A stretch of 46,941 nucleotides of DNA from Deltaproteobacteria bacterium (GCA_016874975.1 VGSQ01000012.1:1-46941); one strand, 5' to 3'. Counted from the stretch's first letter, positions 15,819-25,587 are shown. Numbers and translations are program-made. Notes: generated by a model from the sequence alone, not told the origin.

Positions 15819-18800
15819 ATGGCGCCAACAAAAGACCGACAGACAATAGGCGGCGGCAACGGCACCGTGGGCGCGGTGATGGTGGTGGGCGCCGGCATCG
15901 CCGGGGTCCAGGCGGCCCTGGACCTGGCCAATTCCGGATTTTTCGTCTATCTGGTGGAGAGGTCCCCGGCCATCGGCGGGGTCATGGCCCAGTTGGACAA
16001 GACCTTCCCCACCAATGACTGTTCCATGTGCATTCTCTCCCCCAAGCTGGTGGAATGTGGCCGGCACCTGAATATCCAGTTGCTCACCCTGGCGGAGGTG
16101 CAGGAGATCCACGGCGAAGTGGGCGACTTCACCATAACGGTGCAGGAATACCCCCGCTACATTGACATGGAAAAATGCATTGCCTGCGGCCTGTGCGCTG
16201 AGAAGTGCCCCCGCAGCGTGAACGACGAATTCAACCAGGCCCTGAACAAGCGCAAGGCCTCCTTTGTCAAGTACCCCCAGGCCGTGCCTCTGAAATACGT
16301 CATCGACCGAGACCACTGCATTTACTTTAAGCCGGACAAAAAAACCGGCAAGATCGGGCGCTGCCGGGCCTGCGAGAAATTCTGCCCGGCCGGCGCGGTG
16401 GACTTCAGCCAGGAAGGTAAAACCCATCATGTAAAGGTGGGTTCCGTCATCTTGGCCCCGGGCTTCAAGACCTTCGACCCAAGCCGCGCCGCCACCTACC
16501 ATTATCGGCAGCTTCCCAACGTGGTCACCAGCCTGGAATTTGAGCGCATCCTTTCGGCCAGCGGCCCCTTCGAAGGGCACCTGGTGCGGCCCGGCGACCG
16601 TGCGGAGCCGAAAAAGATCGCCTGGCTGCAGTGCGTCGGCTCCCGGGACGTGAAATATCACTCCTACTGCTCCTCGGTGTGCTGCATGTACGCCATCAAG
16701 GAGGCGGTCATCGCCAAGGAGCACGCCCCCTACGACCTGGACTGCGCCATCTTCTACATGGACATGCGCACCTACGGCAAGGACTTTGAGAGGTACTATC
16801 TCAGGGCCCAGGAACAGGGGGTGCGCTTCGTCCGGTCGCGGATCCACAGCATCGACCTCGGCCAGGACGGGGACCTGCTCCTCCGGTACATGGACGAAGA
16901 CGCCGGCCTGCACCAGGAGACCTTCAATATGGTGGTCCTGTCCGTGGGCATGGAGGTGCCGGGGGACGTCAAGTCCATGGCCGCCACCCTGGGATTGGAG
17001 CTGAACCCCCATGACTTTGCGGCCACCCATCCCCTCACGCCGGTGGCCACCTCCCGGCCGGGCATCTTTGTGTGCGGGGCCATGGCCGGCCCCAAGGACA
17101 TCCCCGAATCGGTGATGCAGGCCTCGGCTGCGGCCGCAGGCAGCGGCTCGCTGCTCAGCGAGGCCCGCTGGACCCGCACCCGCACCAAGGAGGTGCCCGA
17201 GCCCCGGGACGTCTCCGGAGAGCCGCCTCGGGTGGGGGTCTTCGTCTGCGACTGCGGCATCAACATCGCCAGCGTGGTGAGCGTCCCCGAGGTGGTGGAG
17301 TACGCCAAGACGCTGCCCCATGTAGTCTATGTCCAGGAGAACCTCTTCTCCTGTTCCCAGGACACCCAGGTGCAGATGCTCAAGGTTTTTGAGGAGCACC
17401 AGATCAACCGGGTGGTGGTGGCCGCCTGCACGCCTCTCACCCATGAGGCCCTCTTCCAGGAAACCATGCGGGACAGTGGCCTGAACAAGTATCTCTTTGA
17501 GATGGCCAATATCCGCAACCAGGACTCCTGGGTGCACACGCAGGAGAAGGAGGAGGCCACGGACAAGGCCAAGGACCTGGTGCGCATGGCGGTGGCCCGG
17601 GCCACCCTCCTCAAGCCCCTGGTGGAGGTGCCCCTGACCATCAACCAGCGGGCCCTGGTGCTGGGCGGCGGGGTGGCGGGCATGAACGCCGCCCTGAACC
17701 TGGCCGATCAGGGGTTTGAAACCATCCTGGTGGAAAAGGAGAAGGAACTGGGCGGCCTGGCCCGGCGGGTGCATCACACCATCGAGGGTTTGGACGTGCA
17801 AGCCTACCTGGACGACCTCATCGCCCGGGTCCGGGCGCACCATAATATCCAAATCCTGACCCAGGCCCTGCTGGTGAGCTTCATCGGCTACAAGGGCAAC
17901 TTCGTGACGGAAGTGCTGGTGGGGCCGGGCATGTACGAACGCAAGATCGAGCACGGGGTGACGGTGGTGGCCACCGGCGCCCAGGAGTACCGCCCCACCG
18001 AGTTCCTGTACGGCCAACATCCCGGCGTCCTTACCCAGTTGGACCTGGGGCGGGTTATGCATGAGTCGCCGGAAAAGGCCGCCGCCTGGCAACGGGTCTT
18101 TTTCGTCCAGTGCGTGGGCTCGCGCAATGCCGAGAATCCCAACTGCAGCCGCATCTGCTGCCAGGGGGCGGTGAAGCACGCCCTGGAGTTGAAAATGCTC
18201 AACCCGGAGATGGAAGTCGTCATCCTCTACCGGGATATGCGGACCTACGGCTTCCTGGAGGACTACTACCTGGAGGCCCGCAACCAGGGGGTGCTGTTCT
18301 CCCGCTTCGACCCGGAGCAAAGCCCCCGGGTGATGCAGGACAAAGAGGGCCTGGTGCTGGAGTTCCAGGACCACGTGCTGCAGTTGCCGGTGCGGCTGCC
18401 GGCGGACGCGGTGGTCTTGAGCGCCGCCACGGTGGCGGGGGAGCACGAGGAATTGGCCTCCCTGATGAAGATCCCCCGGACCTCCGAGGGCTTCTTCATC
18501 GAGGCCCACGCCAAGCTGCGGCCGGTGGACTTCTCCTCGGAGGGCATCTTCCTGTGCGGCAGCGCCCACAGTCCCAAGCTCATCAGCGAGAGCATCTCCC
18601 AGGCCCTGGCGGCGGCGGGTCGGGCTGGGGCCTTCCTGGCCGACACCACCCAGACCATCAGCGGCATCACCGCCTGCGTGGAGCCGGAGCGCTGCGCCGC
18701 CTGCCTCATCTGCGTCCGGGTCTGCCCCTTCAAGGTGCCGCAGATCAACCAGGAAAACGTTTCGGAAATCAACCGGGCACTCTGTCAGGGCTGCGGCATC

Positions 18801-18887
18801 TGCGCCTCGGAGTGTCCCGCCAAGACCATCCAGGTGTCCCATTATGAGGACGACCAGCTCACCGCTAAAATCAAGGCGCTTTTCTGA
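15819..18887 (+). CDS. hdrA: Double-length HdrA flavoprotein
   Basis: A 1022-residue iron-sulfur flavoprotein of the HdrA family, which takes part in flavin-based electron bifurcation. It is two HdrA units in one chain. Unit 1: FAD site VVGAGIAGVQAA (22-33), SPAIGGVMAQLDKTFPTNDC, ferredoxin-like clusters C120-x2-C123-x2-C126-x3-C130 and C167/C182/C185/C189. Unit 2 begins near 470 with the HdrA signature VFVCDCGINIASVV, then ACTPLTHEALFQ, a second FAD site LGGGVAGMNAAL (614-625), and a C-terminal 2[4Fe-4S] ferredoxin (CAACLICVRVCP, CQGCGICASECP). It is one uninterrupted frame. No HdrB or HdrC gene is present nearby, so electrons probably pass to MvhD and MetV/MetF instead. Confidence 0.88.
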   Translation: MAPTKDRQTIGGGNGTVGAVMVVGAGIAGVQAALDLANSGFFVYLVERSPAIGGVMAQLDKTFPTNDCSMCILSPKLVECGRHLNIQLLTLAEVQEIHGEVGDFTITVQEYPRYIDMEKCIACGLCAEKCPRSVNDEFNQALNKRKASFVKYPQAVPLKYVIDRDHCIYFKPDKKTGKIGRCRACEKFCPAGAVDFSQEGKTHHVKVGSVILAPGFKTFDPSRAATYHYRQLPNVVTSLEFERILSASGPFEGHLVRPGDRAEPKKIAWLQCVGSRDVKYHSYCSSVCCMYAIKEAVIAKEHAPYDLDCAIFYMDMRTYGKDFERYYLRAQEQGVRFVRSRIHSIDLGQDGDLLLRYMDEDAGLHQETFNMVVLSVGMEVPGDVKSMAATLGLELNPHDFAATHPLTPVATSRPGIFVCGAMAGPKDIPESVMQASAAAAGSGSLLSEARWTRTRTKEVPEPRDVSGEPPRVGVFVCDCGINIASVVSVPEVVEYAKTLPHVVYVQENLFSCSQDTQVQMLKVFEEHQINRVVVAACTPLTHEALFQETMRDSGLNKYLFEMANIRNQDSWVHTQEKEEATDKAKDLVRMAVARATLLKPLVEVPLTINQRALVLGGGVAGMNAALNLADQGFETILVEKEKELGGLARRVHHTIEGLDVQAYLDDLIARVRAHHNIQILTQALLVSFIGYKGNFVTEVLVGPGMYERKIEHGVTVVATGAQEYRPTEFLYGQHPGVLTQLDLGRVMHESPEKAAAWQRVFFVQCVGSRNAENPNCSRICCQGAVKHALELKMLNPEMEVVILYRDMRTYGFLEDYYLEARNQGVLFSRFDPEQSPRVMQDKEGLVLEFQDHVLQLPVRLPADAVVLSAATVAGEHEELASLMKIPRTSEGFFIEAHAKLRPVDFSSEGIFLCGSAHSPKLISESISQALAAAGRAGAFLADTTQTISGITACVEPERCAACLICVRVCPFKVPQINQENVSEINRALCQGCGICASECPAKTIQVSHYEDDQLTAKIKALF

Positions 18888-18897
18888 GGGGTGACCT

Positions 18898-19350
18898 ATG
18901 GACGCGTTCCGGCCGAAAATCATTGCCTTTTGCTGCATGTACTGAGCGTACTCAGCCGCGGACCTGGCAGGTTCGATGAGGCTGCAGTACCCCACCGACA
19001 TCCGCATCATTCAGGTGCCGTGCACCGGCAAGGTGGACATTATCCATCTGCTCACGGCCTTTGAAGAGGGGGCGGACGGGGTGTTCGTGGCAGGGTGTCT
19101 GGAGGGCGATTGCCACTTCCTGGAAGGCAACCTGCACGCCAAGAAGCGGGTCCAACGGGTCAAGGAAATCCTGGATAAGGTGGGCCTGGGTGTGGGGCGG
19201 CTGGAGATGTACAATCTGTCCGCCGGCATGGGCCCCCGCTTTGCCGAAATCGCCCGTGAAATGGACCAGAGAATCCGGGAGCTGGGGCCCAGCCCCATCA
19301 GGAAGGCCAAGGCCTCCCTCCCCAAAGCTGAGACGGAGATGAGAGTATGA
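18898..19350 (+). CDS. mvhD: Selenocysteine-containing MvhD (hydrogenase/Hdr delta subunit)
   Basis: A 150-residue [2Fe-2S] electron-transfer protein linking HdrA to an electron donor, read through an in-frame TGA at 18943-18945. ATG at 18898 directly follows hdrA. The start of the protein is IIAFCCMYUAYSAADLAG with U at residue 16; in ordinary MvhD this is CNWCSYAGADLAG, so the TGA falls exactly on a conserved Cys. Downstream, IRIIQVPCTGKVD, DGVFVAGCLEGDCHF and KKRVQRVKEIL are family blocks in the same frame. A hairpin just after the TGA fits a bacterial SECIS element. Gene callers would start at the ATG at 18976 and lose the first 26 residues including the redox motif. Its stop overlaps metV as ATGA. 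Confidence 0.87.
18953..18984 (+). promoter_or_regulatory. Probable bacterial SECIS element
   Basis: Starting seven bases after the in-frame TGA, CAGCC (18953-18957) pairs with GGCTG (18980-18984) and, inside, GGACCT (18960-18965) pairs with AGGTTC (18969-18974) around a GGC loop, with an internal loop on both sides. Position and a G-rich apical loop fit SelB-recognised SECIS hairpins, which lie just downstream of UGA inside the coding region. Confidence 0.65.
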
Positions 19351-20015
19351 TCAGGGCAGTGGGAAAACCCCTGGAAGAAGTGATCGGCATGGTGCAGGAT
19401 TACCCCCGGATCCTGGTGGCGGGCTGCGACGGCTGCGTTACCGTCTGCGAAGCGGGGGGCCTCAAGGAGGTGAAGGTGTTGGCCGCGGCGCTGCGCCTTT
19501 ACTTCACCCAGCAAGGCGAACCCAAGCAGATCGACGAAACGAGCCTCACCCGCCAGTGCGACAAGGAATATCTGGCCCAACTGGGGGACCGCATCGACGG
19601 CTACGACGCCGTGCTCTCCCTGGCCTGCGGCTGCGGCGTGCAGTTCCTGGCGGACATGTACACCACCAAACCCGTGTACCCCGGGGTGGACACCACCTTC
19701 CTGGGGGTCACCGAGGAGCGGGGCGTCTACACCGAGCGCTGCCAGGCCTGCGGCCGCTGCATCCTGGCGGACACCGGGGGCGTCTGCCCCATCGCCCGCT
19801 GCTCCAAGCGCATGCTCAACGGCCCCTGCGGCGGTTCGGACAAGGGCAAGTGCGAGGTCAACCCCGAGATGCCCTGCGGCTGGCAGCTCATTTACGAGCG
19901 CCTGAAGGCCCTGGGCCAGTTGGATCGCTTTGAACAGCCCATCACCCCCAAAGACTGGACCACCAGCCGCGACGGCGGGGTGCGCAAAATCGTCAGAGAG
20001 GACTTACGGGTATGA
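19347..20015 (+). CDS. metV: MetV, MTHFR-associated iron-sulfur/zinc subunit
   Basis: A 222-residue protein of the MetV (methylene-tetrahydrofolate reductase C-terminal) family, the partner of MetF in acetogens and related anaerobes. Cys-rich blocks: VAGCDGCVTVCEAGG near the N-terminus, LACGCGVQFLAD in the middle, and CQACGRCILADTGGVCPIARCSKRMLNGPCGG with CEVNPEMPCGW at the C-terminus, a layout compatible with [4Fe-4S] clusters and a zinc site. ATGA overlap at both ends couples it to mvhD and metF. It is expected to pass electrons between HdrA/MvhD and MetF. Confidence 0.88.
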   Translation: MIRAVGKPLEEVIGMVQDYPRILVAGCDGCVTVCEAGGLKEVKVLAAALRLYFTQQGEPKQIDETSLTRQCDKEYLAQLGDRIDGYDAVLSLACGCGVQFLADMYTTKPVYPGVDTTFLGVTEERGVYTERCQACGRCILADTGGVCPIARCSKRMLNGPCGGSDKGKCEVNPEMPCGWQLIYERLKALGQLDRFEQPITPKDWTTSRDGGVRKIVREDLRV

Positions 20016-20947
20016 GCGCCGAGACCCCCAGCAAACTGCAAAAGATCCTGAACGCCGGCCACTTCGCCGTCTGTTCCGAGGTGGGTCCACCCCGCAGCGC
20101 CGACGGCTCGGTGATTGAACACAAGGGAAGACTCATCGGCAACCACGTGGACGCCATCAACGTCACCGACCACCAGACCTCGGTGTGCCGCCTGTGCAGC
20201 CTGGCCTCGGTCATCCGCCTGAAACAGATGGGTCTGGAGCCCATCCTGCAGATGGTTACCCGGGACCGGAACCGCATCGCCCTGCAGGGCGACATTTTGG
20301 GCGCGGCCTCGTGGGGCGTCAACAACATCCTGTGCCTCACCGGCGACCACCAGGTCTTCGGGGACCACGCCAACGCCATCAACGTCTTCGACCTGGACTC
20401 CATCCAGCTCATCGCCACGGTGAAGATGATGCGGGACGAGGGCCGGCTCCTGGGCGGCCACCAGTTCCATGTCAAGCCCCAGATGTTCATCGGCGCCGCG
20501 GCCAACCCCTTCGCCGGCCCCAATGTGGAGATGCGGGTGGCCCGCCTGGCCAAGAAGTTGGCCGCAGGCGTGCAGTTCATCCAGACCCAGTGCATCTACA
20601 ACATGGACACCATGAAGACCTTCATGAAGCTGGTGGTGGACCGGGGCCTCCATGAAAAGGTGGCCATCATGGCGGGCATCACCCCCCTGAAGAACGTGGG
20701 CATGGCCCGCTACATGCAAAAGCGGGTGCCGGGCATGGACGTGCCCGAGTCGGTGGTCAAGCGCCTGGCCGGAGTCCCCAAGGAGAAGCAGCCCGAAGAG
20801 GGCATCAACTTCGCCATCGAGCAGATTGAGGAGCTGAAAGAAGTTCCGGGGATTCGCGGCTTCCACATCATGGCCATCGAGTGGGAAGAGAAGGTTCCGG
20901 AAATCGTGGAGCGGGCGGGTCTCTATCCCCGGCCCGTGGTGGACTGA
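20012..20947 (+). CDS. metF: Methylene-tetrahydrofolate reductase
   Basis: A 311-residue flavoprotein interconverting 5,10-methylene-THF and 5-methyl-THF. Landmarks: FAVCSEVGPPRSADG, INVTDHQTSVCRLCSLA, MVTRDRNRIALQGDILGA, CLTGDHQVFGDH, IGAAANPFAGPN and FIQTQCIYNMDTMKTFM. It lacks the C-terminal NADPH-binding part of eukaryotic enzymes, as bacterial MetF does. Together with the upstream MetV, HdrA and MvhD it forms the set described in Moorella for a complexed, possibly bifurcating reductase. Last gene of the operon; 106 bases follow before the next gene. Confidence 0.92.
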   Translation: MSAETPSKLQKILNAGHFAVCSEVGPPRSADGSVIEHKGRLIGNHVDAINVTDHQTSVCRLCSLASVIRLKQMGLEPILQMVTRDRNRIALQGDILGAASWGVNNILCLTGDHQVFGDHANAINVFDLDSIQLIATVKMMRDEGRLLGGHQFHVKPQMFIGAAANPFAGPNVEMRVARLAKKLAAGVQFIQTQCIYNMDTMKTFMKLVVDRGLHEKVAIMAGITPLKNVGMARYMQKRVPGMDVPESVVKRLAGVPKEKQPEEGINFAIEQIEELKEVPGIRGFHIMAIEWEEKVPEIVERAGLYPRPVVD

Positions 20948-21053
20948 AATAATCGCCAGCGCGTCTCCGACTGCGCTTCCGGCTTGACGAACCGCCGGAA
21001 AATGCGCTACGCTTGGAGTACACGTTCCCGGAAGGAGGAAAAGGAGACCCCTC

Positions 21054-21434
21054 ATGGCGAAAAAGTATATCTTGATCGTGGATGACGACCCCGATCTGGT
21101 GGAAACCGTTTCCATGCTCCTGGAGAGCAAGGGCTATGAAGTGGGCAAAGCCTATGACGGCATTGAAGGCGAGGAGGCCATCAAGAAGCGCCGCCCCGAC
21201 GTGTTGGTGCTGGACGTCATGATGCCCCGCAAGAACGGCTACCAGCTTTGCAAGGAGCTCAAGTCCAACAAGTGGACCAGCGACATCCCCATCATCCTGC
21301 TGACGGCGGTGGGGGACGCGGTGCCCACCACCACCTACAGCCACGCGGAGGGGATGTCCATCGAGGCCGAGGACTTCCTCCCCAAGCCAGTGGAGGCCCA
21401 AACCCTCGTGGAGGCCGTGGAGCGGCTGCTGTAA
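21054..21434 (+). CDS. Single-domain response regulator
   Basis: A 126-residue CheY-type receiver with all key residues: acidic D10-D12, phosphoacceptor D54 (VLVLDVMMP), T84 and K111 (FLPKPV). AAGGAGGAAAAGGAG precedes the ATG. It has no output domain, so it must act through a partner. It follows the metF operon and precedes a tandem ACT protein; its kinase could be one of the two encoded from 23191, which is inference. It contrasts with the degenerate receiver at 14446. Confidence 0.85.
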   Translation: MAKKYILIVDDDPDLVETVSMLLESKGYEVGKAYDGIEGEEAIKKRRPDVLVLDVMMPRKNGYQLCKELKSNKWTSDIPIILLTAVGDAVPTTTYSHAEGMSIEAEDFLPKPVEAQTLVEAVERLL

Positions 21435-21549
21435 GGCGGAACTGAACTGAAAGCTTGCTTCCGGGGGAGGAGCTTGGGGCGGCCGCCCCCTCCCCCCCTT
21501 TTCGGGTCGTCCCACGCGGCAGGTCGCCAACCCAGGGCCCCAACATGCC

Positions 21550-22581
21550 ATGAACCGATCGGTCGGGAAACTCCGGGCGGGGGGGTTGAAGGTGCAGGAA
21601 GGCGGCGCCGCGGTGGTTTCCCTTTTCCCCGCCGGGTCGCCAGGATTGGGTCCCACGGTGTGCGGCCCCCTGGCCCGGCAGCAGTTGAATCTCTCTCTGT
21701 TGGCGCACCTGGGCGGCGCCGAAGACCGGGGGCATGCCTCCATTTTCTGCACCAGCCGGGAGGACGGCCCCCAGAGCTATGCGCTGTTGAGCACCCTGCA
21801 CCAGGGCGCCGCCGCCTTCCGACTCCTGGCCGGCACCTGCATCATCTCTCTTTTCCCCCACGACCGGCGGCCCGACCTCATGGGCGCCTTTTGCCTGAGC
21901 CTCAGCCGGGCGGGGGTGATGCTGCGGGGACTGGCCAGTTCGCCCGCGGCCATCGCCGCGGTGATCTCCCTGCGGGCCAAGCAGAAGGCCATCGCCGCCC
22001 TCTTCGAGGATTTTGAATTCCGGGCCTACCGGTCCCCCGAAGAATTCGCGGTGGTGTTGCACCCGCCCGAGGCGGCGGTGCGGGAGGTGGTGGCCTCCTA
22101 CCAGGAGAAAGCCCCCCGGATCTACACCCTGGTGCAACAGGATGACCTGGACCTCTGGGAGGTGGCCGTTTCCTCCCGGGCCGCCCTCAGGGAAGTGGGG
22201 GACTGGCTGCGCCGGCTGGGTGAGGACGGCGGGCGCCTGCCGTTTCTGGTGGCGGTGCCCCAGCCGCCTGACCGGCTCCGGCTGGTCTTCTGCCTGTCCG
22301 ACGAGGGTTCACGGACCCTGCTCCGCCTCGGCGGAGGCAGGGAGGCGGGCCTCAACCCCAGGCGCCGGGGCCCCGTCGCCGCCTTCTTCACCCACGGCCC
22401 CCACTTCGGGGACCGCTACGGCATCGCCCAGGTGTTGGCCGCGGCCCTGGAGGAGGCCGGGGCGCCTCTCCTGGCCCTGAGCTGCGCCGTTTCCTCCCTG
22501 TCCGTCGTCGTCCCCCAATCCCTGGCCGCCGCCGCCCGGAGGGCGCTGCAGGGGGCGTTCGGGGCGCCGCACGGGGACTGA
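21550..22581 (+). CDS. Tandem ACT-domain protein
   Basis: A 343-residue protein with no catalytic domain that I can see. The C-terminal segment (about 280-340: HFGDRYGIAQVLAAALEEAG, then LSVVVPQS) and the N-terminal segment (GLKVQEGGAAVVSLFP) have the ACT fold pattern of aspartokinase regulatory regions; the middle probably holds more ACT-like units. ACT domains bind small ligands, often amino acids. The ATG at 21550 has only a weak ribosome-binding site. Ligand and partner are unknown. It lies between a lone receiver and a sensor kinase, which suggests a regulatory role. Confidence 0.6.
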   Translation: MNRSVGKLRAGGLKVQEGGAAVVSLFPAGSPGLGPTVCGPLARQQLNLSLLAHLGGAEDRGHASIFCTSREDGPQSYALLSTLHQGAAAFRLLAGTCIISLFPHDRRPDLMGAFCLSLSRAGVMLRGLASSPAAIAAVISLRAKQKAIAALFEDFEFRAYRSPEEFAVVLHPPEAAVREVVASYQEKAPRIYTLVQQDDLDLWEVAVSSRAALREVGDWLRRLGEDGGRLPFLVAVPQPPDRLRLVFCLSDEGSRTLLRLGGGREAGLNPRRRGPVAAFFTHGPHFGDRYGIAQVLAAALEEAGAPLLALSCAVSSLSVVVPQSLAAAARRALQGAFGAPHGD

Positions 22582-23190
22582 TCAGCAGACTTTCGGAGGC
22601 TGCGGAATTTTGGTAAAATATTCAAAAACGTGCGCCTGTGCGGACGATCGCCGACGCCGTTTTCTCTTCGAGGTGCAACGAGCCTAATTATCGGCTGGCC
22701 ATCCGGGGGCGGTTGGCGCACCGCCCCAGCCAAACAATTGTGGCGCATGAGGCTCTTGCAAAATTCTCCCTTTGTCCTGGGAATGGGCGGCAGTTTTGAA
22801 AACGCTCTGCAAGATGTGAACCTCTTTCATGGTGCGCAGCGCGCACCCTAGAGGGGGCGGAACATCAGAGGATCTGTGGGGTGCGCCCCGCGCACCATGA
22901 TATTTGATGGAATCGTAAAAAGTAAAAAAGGCCGTACTATCTCCAAAAGGTGGCTCTCGCTGCCATTGATAACTGATTGATTTGCCCCATTAACCCCCTC
23001 TCCCCCTTGGGGGAGAGGGCTGGGGTGAGGGGGTGAATGGACTTTTTACGAGGCCATCATATTTCGATATTTCGGAAACCCTGACGTTGGGGCGGAAGTT
23101 ATGCAAGAAGGTCACATGAAATGAAAAACGATGTCAGTCCCCGAAGATGATCGGGGGATTCCTGCAGACCCGTGCGGAGGGAGGTCTTCC
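22582..23190. repeat. Repeat-rich gap before the sensor kinase
   Basis: No gene is supported. Two GGTGCGC/GCGCACC palindromes lie at 22831-22847 and 22880-22896, the same family as 46892-46908. A perfect 11-bp palindrome CCCTCTCCCCC/GGGGGAGAGGG with a two-base loop lies at 22996-23019. The promoter of the sensor operon should lie in the last 150 bases but no clear boxes were identified. Confidence 0.6.
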
Positions 23191-25491
23191 ATGACCCCAA
23201 GGCCGAGCCGGGGCGGCGGAGACGCCCTCCCGGGCCCCCAAGACTCCGGCATGGCCGGGGCCGAGGCTTGGTGCGACTCGTTGCTGTATGATTTTCCCGA
23301 TGCGGCGCTCCTCACCGGCGCCGACCATCGGGTAATGTTTTTGAACCGGGCGGCCCGACACCTCTTCGACGACCTGGTGGCATGGGGTGATCCTTGTCCT
23401 CTGTGCGCTCCGGGGGCTCCGCTGCACGAGCTGAAGCAGACAGATGACGGCAAGGCCGTCTGTCCCCAGAAACACCTGCCTTACCGCGGCCTTTTGACCC
23501 TGGACGGCTTTTCCCACCCCCTGGCCGTCAGCGCCGCCCCCTGGAGCGATGCCCAGGGCCGGGTTCTCGGCTGTCTCATCACCCTGAAGGACCTGCAGGA
23601 AGAGATCGACTCCCATCCCCAACTACAGCTCCAGCGGTCCATCCTCTCCAGCATCCTGGAGAATTTCCCCACTCCCTTTTTCATGGTGGACCCCGACCTG
23701 GTGATAACCCACATCAACCGCTCCATGGAGCGGCTAACCGGGTACAGCCGGGAAGAGGTGGTGGGCCGGAAAACCTGCGGGGCCATCCTCAAGACCGACC
23801 AGTGCGACACCGAGGACTGTCCCCTCCGGCAGGTGATGCAAACCCAAACCCCCCTGAGCGGGCTCCACCGGGTAATCAGGGATTGTCAGGGCCGGCAGAT
23901 CGACGTGGTGGTCTCCGCTTCGGTCATCACCGACAGCCATGGTGAGGTGCTGGGCGGCTTCGAGGCCTTTCGGGACGTCACCTCGCTGGTGGAGGCCCAG
24001 AAGCAGATCGCCCTGCTCACCGAGCTCACCCGGGAGGGCATGATGATGGTGGATGAGGACCTCCACGTCCTCTTCGCCAACACCGAGATGGCCTCCATCG
24101 CCAACCGGTCCAAGGAAGAACTTATCGGCGCCGATCTGGGCGAGGTTCTCAGCCCCCAACACCGGCGAGTGGCCCTGGACCTCCTCCGGGGCCTGGAGCG
24201 GAACGGACAGCCCGAGGCCCACTTCACCAGCACTCTGGAACCGTTGGCCCGTTCGCTCCTGGAACGCCGGGTGTTTGAAACCTGGATGACCGCTTCCCGG
24301 ATAGGTCAGAAGACCCTGATTTACCTCTACCTCCGGGACCTCACCAACCGGATCAGGATGGGACGGGAGCTGCACCGGGCCAACACCTTCCTCACCCGCA
24401 TCATCCAGTGCTCGGTGGACGGCATCGTGGTGCTGGACAACAAGGGCGCGCCCCTCATCTTCAACGAGGGTGCGGAGCGGATTCTGGGCTACCGGGCGGA
24501 GGAGGTGGTGGGCCACCCCGAGGTCCTCTTCCGGTTTTACCCGCCGGAAAGGGCCAGGGAGATCATGCGGCGCATGCGCAGTCCGGAATACGGCCCCCCG
24601 GACAAGCTCAACACCACCCAGATTACTTTCATCAATAAAGACGGAACGGAAGTCCCGGTCAGTTTTTCCGCGGCCATCATCCGAGAGGCCGGCAAGGAAG
24701 TGGGCAGCGTGGGCATCTTCACGGATCTGCGCGACACCCTCAGGATGCGCCGCGAATTGGAGCAGAGCCAGAGACAGCTCATGCAGGCCCAAAAGATCGC
24801 CTCCCTGGGCCGGTTGTCGGCGGGGGTGGCCCACGAGATCAACAACCCCCTGGCCGGCATCCTGATTTACGCCGAACTGCTGCAGCGGGCCATGAACGCC
24901 GACGACAACGGCCGGGAATTCGTGGACGAAATCATCACCCAGACCCTGCGCTGCCAGCAGATCGTCACCCGCCTCCTGGAATTCAGTCGCCAGTCCCTGG
25001 GGGAGCGCACCCCGGTGAACGTCAATCAGATCTTCAACCGCTGCGTGGATCTGCTGCGGCACCAGGTCTCTTTTCACAACATCAGCATCACCCAGGACCT
25101 GGACCCGCACCTCCCCCAGGTGCCGGGCGACGCGGGCGAACTCCAGCAGGTCTTCACCAACCTTCTCATCAACGCCGCGGACGCCATGGAGGGGGAAGGG
25201 CAGATTGTGGTCGCCACCCGTCTTCATCTCGACGGCCGCGGCATTCTGATCACCGTTACCGATACGGGCTGCGGCATCCCGCCGGAGGTTCGGGACCAGA
25301 TTTTTGAGCCCTTTTTCACCACCAAGACCCCCGGCAAGGGCACCGGTATGGGCCTCCCCATCGTTTACGGCGTGATTCGGCGGCATGGCGGCAGCATCGA
25401 GGTGGATTGTCCGCCCGGCGGGGGCACCACCTTCACCATCAGGCTGCCCCTGGAGCCTCCCGAGGCGGCGGTCCCGCAGGTCTGGGTGTGA
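23191..25491 (+). CDS. Multi-PAS sensor histidine kinase, Cys-rich
   Basis: A 766-residue soluble kinase without membrane segments. Order: PAS-like domain (25-135), PAS (150-265), PAS (270-385), PAS (395-515), HisKA with phospho-site H548 in [11 protein letters not shown], and an HATPase domain ([25 protein letters not shown]). The first two PAS units carry Cys clusters: C69/C72/C91 and C196/C205/C210 ([17 protein letters not shown]), which suggests redox or metal sensing. ATG at 23191 follows a strong GGAGGGAGG; an upstream ATG at 23131 is less likely. It heads a three-gene signalling cluster ending in a sigma-54 activator, its likely target. Confidence 0.85.
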   Translation: MTPRPSRGGGDALPGPQDSGMAGAEAWCDSLLYDFPDAALLTGADHRVMFLNRAARHLFDDLVAWGDPCPLCAPGAPLHELKQTDDGKAVCPQKHLPYRGLLTLDGFSHPLAVSAAPWSDAQGRVLGCLITLKDLQEEIDSHPQLQLQRSILSSILENFPTPFFMVDPDLVITHINRSMERLTGYSREEVVGRKTCGAILKTDQCDTEDCPLRQVMQTQTPLSGLHRVIRDCQGRQIDVVVSASVITDSHGEVLGGFEAFRDVTSLVEAQKQIALLTELTREGMMMVDEDLHVLFANTEMASIANRSKEELIGADLGEVLSPQHRRVALDLLRGLERNGQPEAHFTSTLEPLARSLLERRVFETWMTASRIGQKTLIYLYLRDLTNRIRMGRELHRANTFLTRIIQCSVDGIVVLDNKGAPLIFNEGAERILGYRAEEVVGHPEVLFRFYPPERAREIMRRMRSPEYGPPDKLNTTQITFINKDGTEVPVSFSAAIIREAGKEVGSVGIFTDLRDTLRMRRELEQSQRQLMQAQKIASLGRLSAGVAHEINNPLAGILIYAELLQRAMNADDNGREFVDEIITQTLRCQQIVTRLLEFSRQSLGERTPVNVNQIFNRCVDLLRHQVSFHNISITQDLDPHLPQVPGDAGELQQVFTNLLINAADAMEGEGQIVVATRLHLDGRGILITVTDTGCGIPPEVRDQIFEPFFTTKTPGKGTGMGLPIVYGVIRRHGGSIEVDCPPGGGTTFTIRLPLEPPEAAVPQVWV

Positions 25492-25569
25492 CCACCACTC
25501 CTCCCAGGCGCCGGCAGGAGGGTGACAACCACCTCGTTTCCGGGCTCCCGCCGGTGGACGCCGTTGCCC

Positions 25570-25587
25570 CCGAAGCTCCTGCTTCGG
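25570..25587. repeat. Short hairpin in gap between the two kinases
   Basis: CCGAAGC-TCCT-GCTTCGG forms a perfect 7-bp stem inside the 164-base gap, flanked by CCCC and GGGGG that can extend it loosely. It resembles the AAGC/GCTT repeat type at 12385 and may be a repeat or a weak attenuator. Confidence 0.35.

Noticed and set aside
15819-18887. Double HdrA as an assembly or frameshift artefact
   Set aside because: The frame is continuous, and the two halves differ in sequence and cluster layout, so it is not a duplicated read.
15804-19010. 1068-residue minus-strand ORF opposite hdrA and mvhD
   Set aside because: His/Gly/Leu-rich shadow sequence of a GC-rich gene; the plus strand has clear HdrA and MvhD motifs.
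18976-19350. MvhD starting at ATG 18976
   Set aside because: This loses the conserved redox motif; the frame upstream to 18898 matches the family through the TGA.
22741-22760. Sigma-54 promoter before the kinase operon
   Set aside because: The GG and GC elements are 14 bases apart rather than the required 10.
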